Shown piece after piece: positions 4,884 to 6,444 of a stretch of 6,444 nt of DNA; the stretch's first letter is position 1; each line of letters starts with the position of its first letter. Source of the DNA: Spirochaetaceae bacterium (GTDB taxonomy: Bacteria > Spirochaetota > Spirochaetia > Treponematales > Breznakiellaceae); NCBI GenBank assembly GCA_031290855.1, contig JAISLM010000092.1, forward strand, positions 1-6,444. The letters run 5' to 3'. The position numbers and the translations under genes were made by a program. Below the pieces are notes generated by a model. It worked only from the letters and a program-made list of their open reading frames with translations, searched no databases and was not told the origin of the DNA.

Positions 4884-6168
4884 GGCCGTGATAATGGCGG
4901 GTGGTAAGGGGACGCGCATAACCACGGTCGCCGCCGACATACCTAAGCCGATGATACCGGTCGGCGGAAAGCCGGTCATTCTCCGTCAGCTTGAATGTCT
5001 TCTGAAAAACAATATTTCCCGGATAATCATCGTTACCGGGCATCTGGGCCATGTTATAGAAGGTTATTTTGGGGACGGGTCGCGCTTTAACTGCGATATT
5101 TCCTATTACAGGGAGGATACGCCGCTCGGCTCGGCGGGGGCTCTTGGAAGGATACGTGAGGAACTGACGGACGATTTTCTGCTGATCAACGGCGATATTA
5201 TCTTCGACGTCGCCCTCTCGCGCTTTGTTGACTTTCACCGCGCCCGCAAGGCGCTCGCGTCCCTGGCCGTCCACCCGAACAGCCATCCTTTCGACAGCGC
5301 CTTGCTGGAAACGGACGCGGAAGCCCGCGTCGTCGCGTGGCTCAACAAGGAAGATCCCCGGAAGTATTACAGGAACCAGGTGAACGCGGGCCTCCATATC
5401 CTGTCGAAGAGTCTGCTGGAACAGGCGTCTTTCACGGGGGAAAAGACGGACCTTGACCGCGATATCCTTAAGCCCGCCGTTTCTTCCGGGCGGATTTTCG
5501 CATACCGCACGCCTGAATACATCAAGGATATGGGGACGCCGGAACGGTATCGTCAGGTTGAGGCGGACCTAAGGTCCGGCCTTGTCCAAAAAAAGAATCT
5601 TGCGAACAGGCAGCGGGCCGTGTTTGTTGACCGCGACGGGACGATCACGGCGCTTGACGGCTTTGTGACAAGGCCGGAACAAATCGTGCTGAAGGACGAC
5701 GCGGCGGCGGCTATACGGCTGGTAAACGAAAGCGGCTTTCTGGCTATCGTGATAACGAATCAGCCCGTGATAGCGCGCGGCGAATGTACGGTGGAGGAAC
5801 TGGACGGGATACACCGCAAGATGGAGACGGACCTGGGCGCGGCGGGCGCCTACGTCGACGATATTTTTTACTGCCCCCACCACCCGGACAGGGGTTTCGC
5901 GGGGGAACGCCCCGAATACAAGATCGAATGTGAATGCCGCAAACCAAAGCCGGGGATGATCCTTGCCGCCGCAAAGAAGTACAACATCGACTTGTCCGAA
6001 TCGTATATGGCGGGCGACAGCGTAAAGGACGCGCTTGCGGGGCTGCGGGCCGGCTGCCGCCCCGCCCTCATCAGGGCCGGTCCGCAAAGCGGCACGGAAA
6101 CTGTCGACGGTCACGAGACGCCCGTCTTCCCAAGCCTGTACGATTTTGTCCGCAAAACACTGGTCTAA
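4876..6168 (+). CDS. hddC-gmhB: Fused heptose-1-phosphate nucleotidyltransferase and D,D-heptose bisphosphate phosphatase
   Basis: A 430-residue two-domain cytosolic enzyme. Residues 1-235 are a nucleotidyltransferase of the HddC/RmlA type: MAGGKGTRI (7-15), PKPMIPVGGKP (23-33), GSAGALG (85-91), the metal-binding Asp107 in LLINGDIIFD, NAGLHIL (170-176) and YIKDMGTPERY (215-225). Residues 246-430 are a HAD-IIIA phosphatase of the GmhB type: nucleophile and acid/base Asp252/Asp254 in VDRDGT, TNQ (294-296), the zinc site CPHH (333-336) with CEC (352-354), Lys357 and GDSVKD (380-385). Catalytic residues of both halves are present. The predicted role is 7-phosphate removal from heptose 1,7-bisphosphate, then nucleotidyl transfer to heptose 1-phosphate. 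HddC similarity favours GDP-heptose, but nucleotide specificity is not certain. No kinase (HddA or HldE) is in the window. It starts at TTG and ends 25 bp before the right repeat boundary. Confidence 0.88.
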   Translation: MIKAVIMAGGKGTRITTVAADIPKPMIPVGGKPVILRQLECLLKNNISRIIIVTGHLGHVIEGYFGDGSRFNCDISYYREDTPLGSAGALGRIREELTDDFLLINGDIIFDVALSRFVDFHRARKALASLAVHPNSHPFDSALLETDAEARVVAWLNKEDPRKYYRNQVNAGLHILSKSLLEQASFTGEKTDLDRDILKPAVSSGRIFAYRTPEYIKDMGTPERYRQVEADLRSGLVQKKNLANRQRAVFVDRDGTITALDGFVTRPEQIVLKDDAAAAIRLVNESGFLAIVITNQPVIARGECTVEELDGIHRKMETDLGAAGAYVDDIFYCPHHPDRGFAGERPEYKIECECRKPKPGMILAAAKKYNIDLSESYMAGDSVKDALAGLRAGCRPALIRAGPQSGTETVDGHETPVFPSLYDFVRKTLV

Positions 6169-6193
6169 TCAATGAGCCTCCGCACGGCAAGCC

Positions 6194-6301
6194 CTAAACC
6201 TGGCCCGCAATTCAGATTTCAGGGCAGGGGTATCCCCCTGGGCCGGTTCGGTTTGGAGAGGAAATGGCGGCTGCCGCGGTTCGCCGGGCGGGTTATGCCG
6301 C
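6194..6301 (-). repeat. Conserved 3' flank of a RAYT gene, right inverted copy
   Basis: Read on the minus strand this is the gap-free 108-bp partner of 656-763 (99 of 108 bases by my count). Here the inner hairpin is perfect: CAGGGG (6225-6230), TATC loop, CCCCTG (6235-6240). The boundary at 6194 is 25 bp from the stop codon of the heptose fusion gene. Confidence 0.88.
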
Positions 6302-6444
6302 TTATCCGGGCGCCGGGGCCACGGTAAGGGGGTATAGGCGGAAAAAAGCGGGCCCGGACGCCCGTTTCCCGCGATGGGGTCTGACCCTGCCGCCGTCCGG
6401 CGGGGCTCCCGCCGCCGTGCGTCCGGCGAGGCGGCGCGTGGTTA
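6302..6444 (-). CDS. C-terminal end of a second RAYT-like gene (cut by window edge)
   Basis: The minus strand has an open frame entering from the window edge and stopping at TAA 6304-6302. The last 46 residues are visible and end RASGPAFFRLYPLTVAPAPG, identical at 16 of 20 positions to the last 20 residues of the left RAYT gene and in the same frame relative to the shared 3' flank. Upstream is the same Gly/Ala/Pro/Arg-rich tail, with one REP palindrome encoding GRVRPHRG. The catalytic region lies outside the window, so whether this copy is intact cannot be judged. It faces the left copy, so the two converge on the operons between them. Confidence 0.8.
   Translation of the reverse strand, partial: TTRRLAGRTAAGAPPDGGRVRPHRGKRASGPAFFRLYPLTVAPAPG
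6376..6388 (-). repeat. REP palindrome inside the right RAYT fragment
   Basis: The minus strand reads AGGGTCAGACCCC, the same 12-of-13 variant found in intergenic copies 1 and 3. It lies in frame in the tail of the right RAYT gene, at the place matching the last palindrome of the left gene. Confidence 0.85.

Noticed and set aside
4332..5397. Minus-strand open frames opposite gmhA and the transferase domain
   Set aside because: Antisense shadows of strongly supported plus-strand genes.

Overview
This is a GC-rich bacterial window with two outward-facing operons. Both are bracketed by the 3' ends of two related RAYT-type (REP-associated, Y1/IS200-like) genes in inverted orientation. The organism cannot be named from the sequence. 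From memory, the RAYT type (a C-terminal tail that encodes GGGGTCAGACCCC palindromes as Gly-Val-Arg-Pro-Arg peptides) resembles genes of termite-gut and related treponemes. The metabolic genes also fit a gut anaerobe. A spirochaete host is a low-confidence suggestion.

Layout. (1) 53-655 (+): a short RAYT-like protein whose last third is an in-frame repeat carrying three REP palindromes. It is followed by a 108-bp noncoding flank (656-763). (2) 764-983: no gene; possible weak terminator for the operon to its right. (3) 3527-984 (-): an operon of an enolase-superfamily (mandelate racemase/muconate lactonizing type) sugar-acid dehydratase followed 9 bp later by a 12-TM APC-superfamily permease. 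(4) 3528-4250: a divergent intergenic region of about 720 bp holding two full copies and one partial copy of a 120-126-bp tandem repeat. Each copy contains a 53-bp nested hairpin centred on the REP palindrome. (5) 4251-6168 (+): gmhA (sedoheptulose-7-phosphate isomerase) overlapping by 8 nt a fused gene that joins an HddC-like nucleotidyltransferase to a GmhB-like heptose bisphosphatase and starts at TTG. (6) 6169-6444: an inverted copy of the same 108-bp flank, then the 3' end of a second RAYT gene on the minus strand, cut by the window edge.

How the parts fit. gmhA and the fusion supply three of the four activities that turn sedoheptulose 7-phosphate into an NDP-D-glycero-D-manno-heptose for surface glycans; the sugar kinase is not in the window. 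The dehydratase and permease probably import and dehydrate one acidic substrate, which is not identifiable here. The same palindrome occurs in the left RAYT gene, in the right RAYT fragment and between the operons, so one repeat family has seeded the whole locus. The unusual content is the repeat system: a RAYT-like gene that appears to lack the HUH histidines, carries its own repeats in its coding sequence, and has a structured 3' flank conserved as strongly as the coding end.
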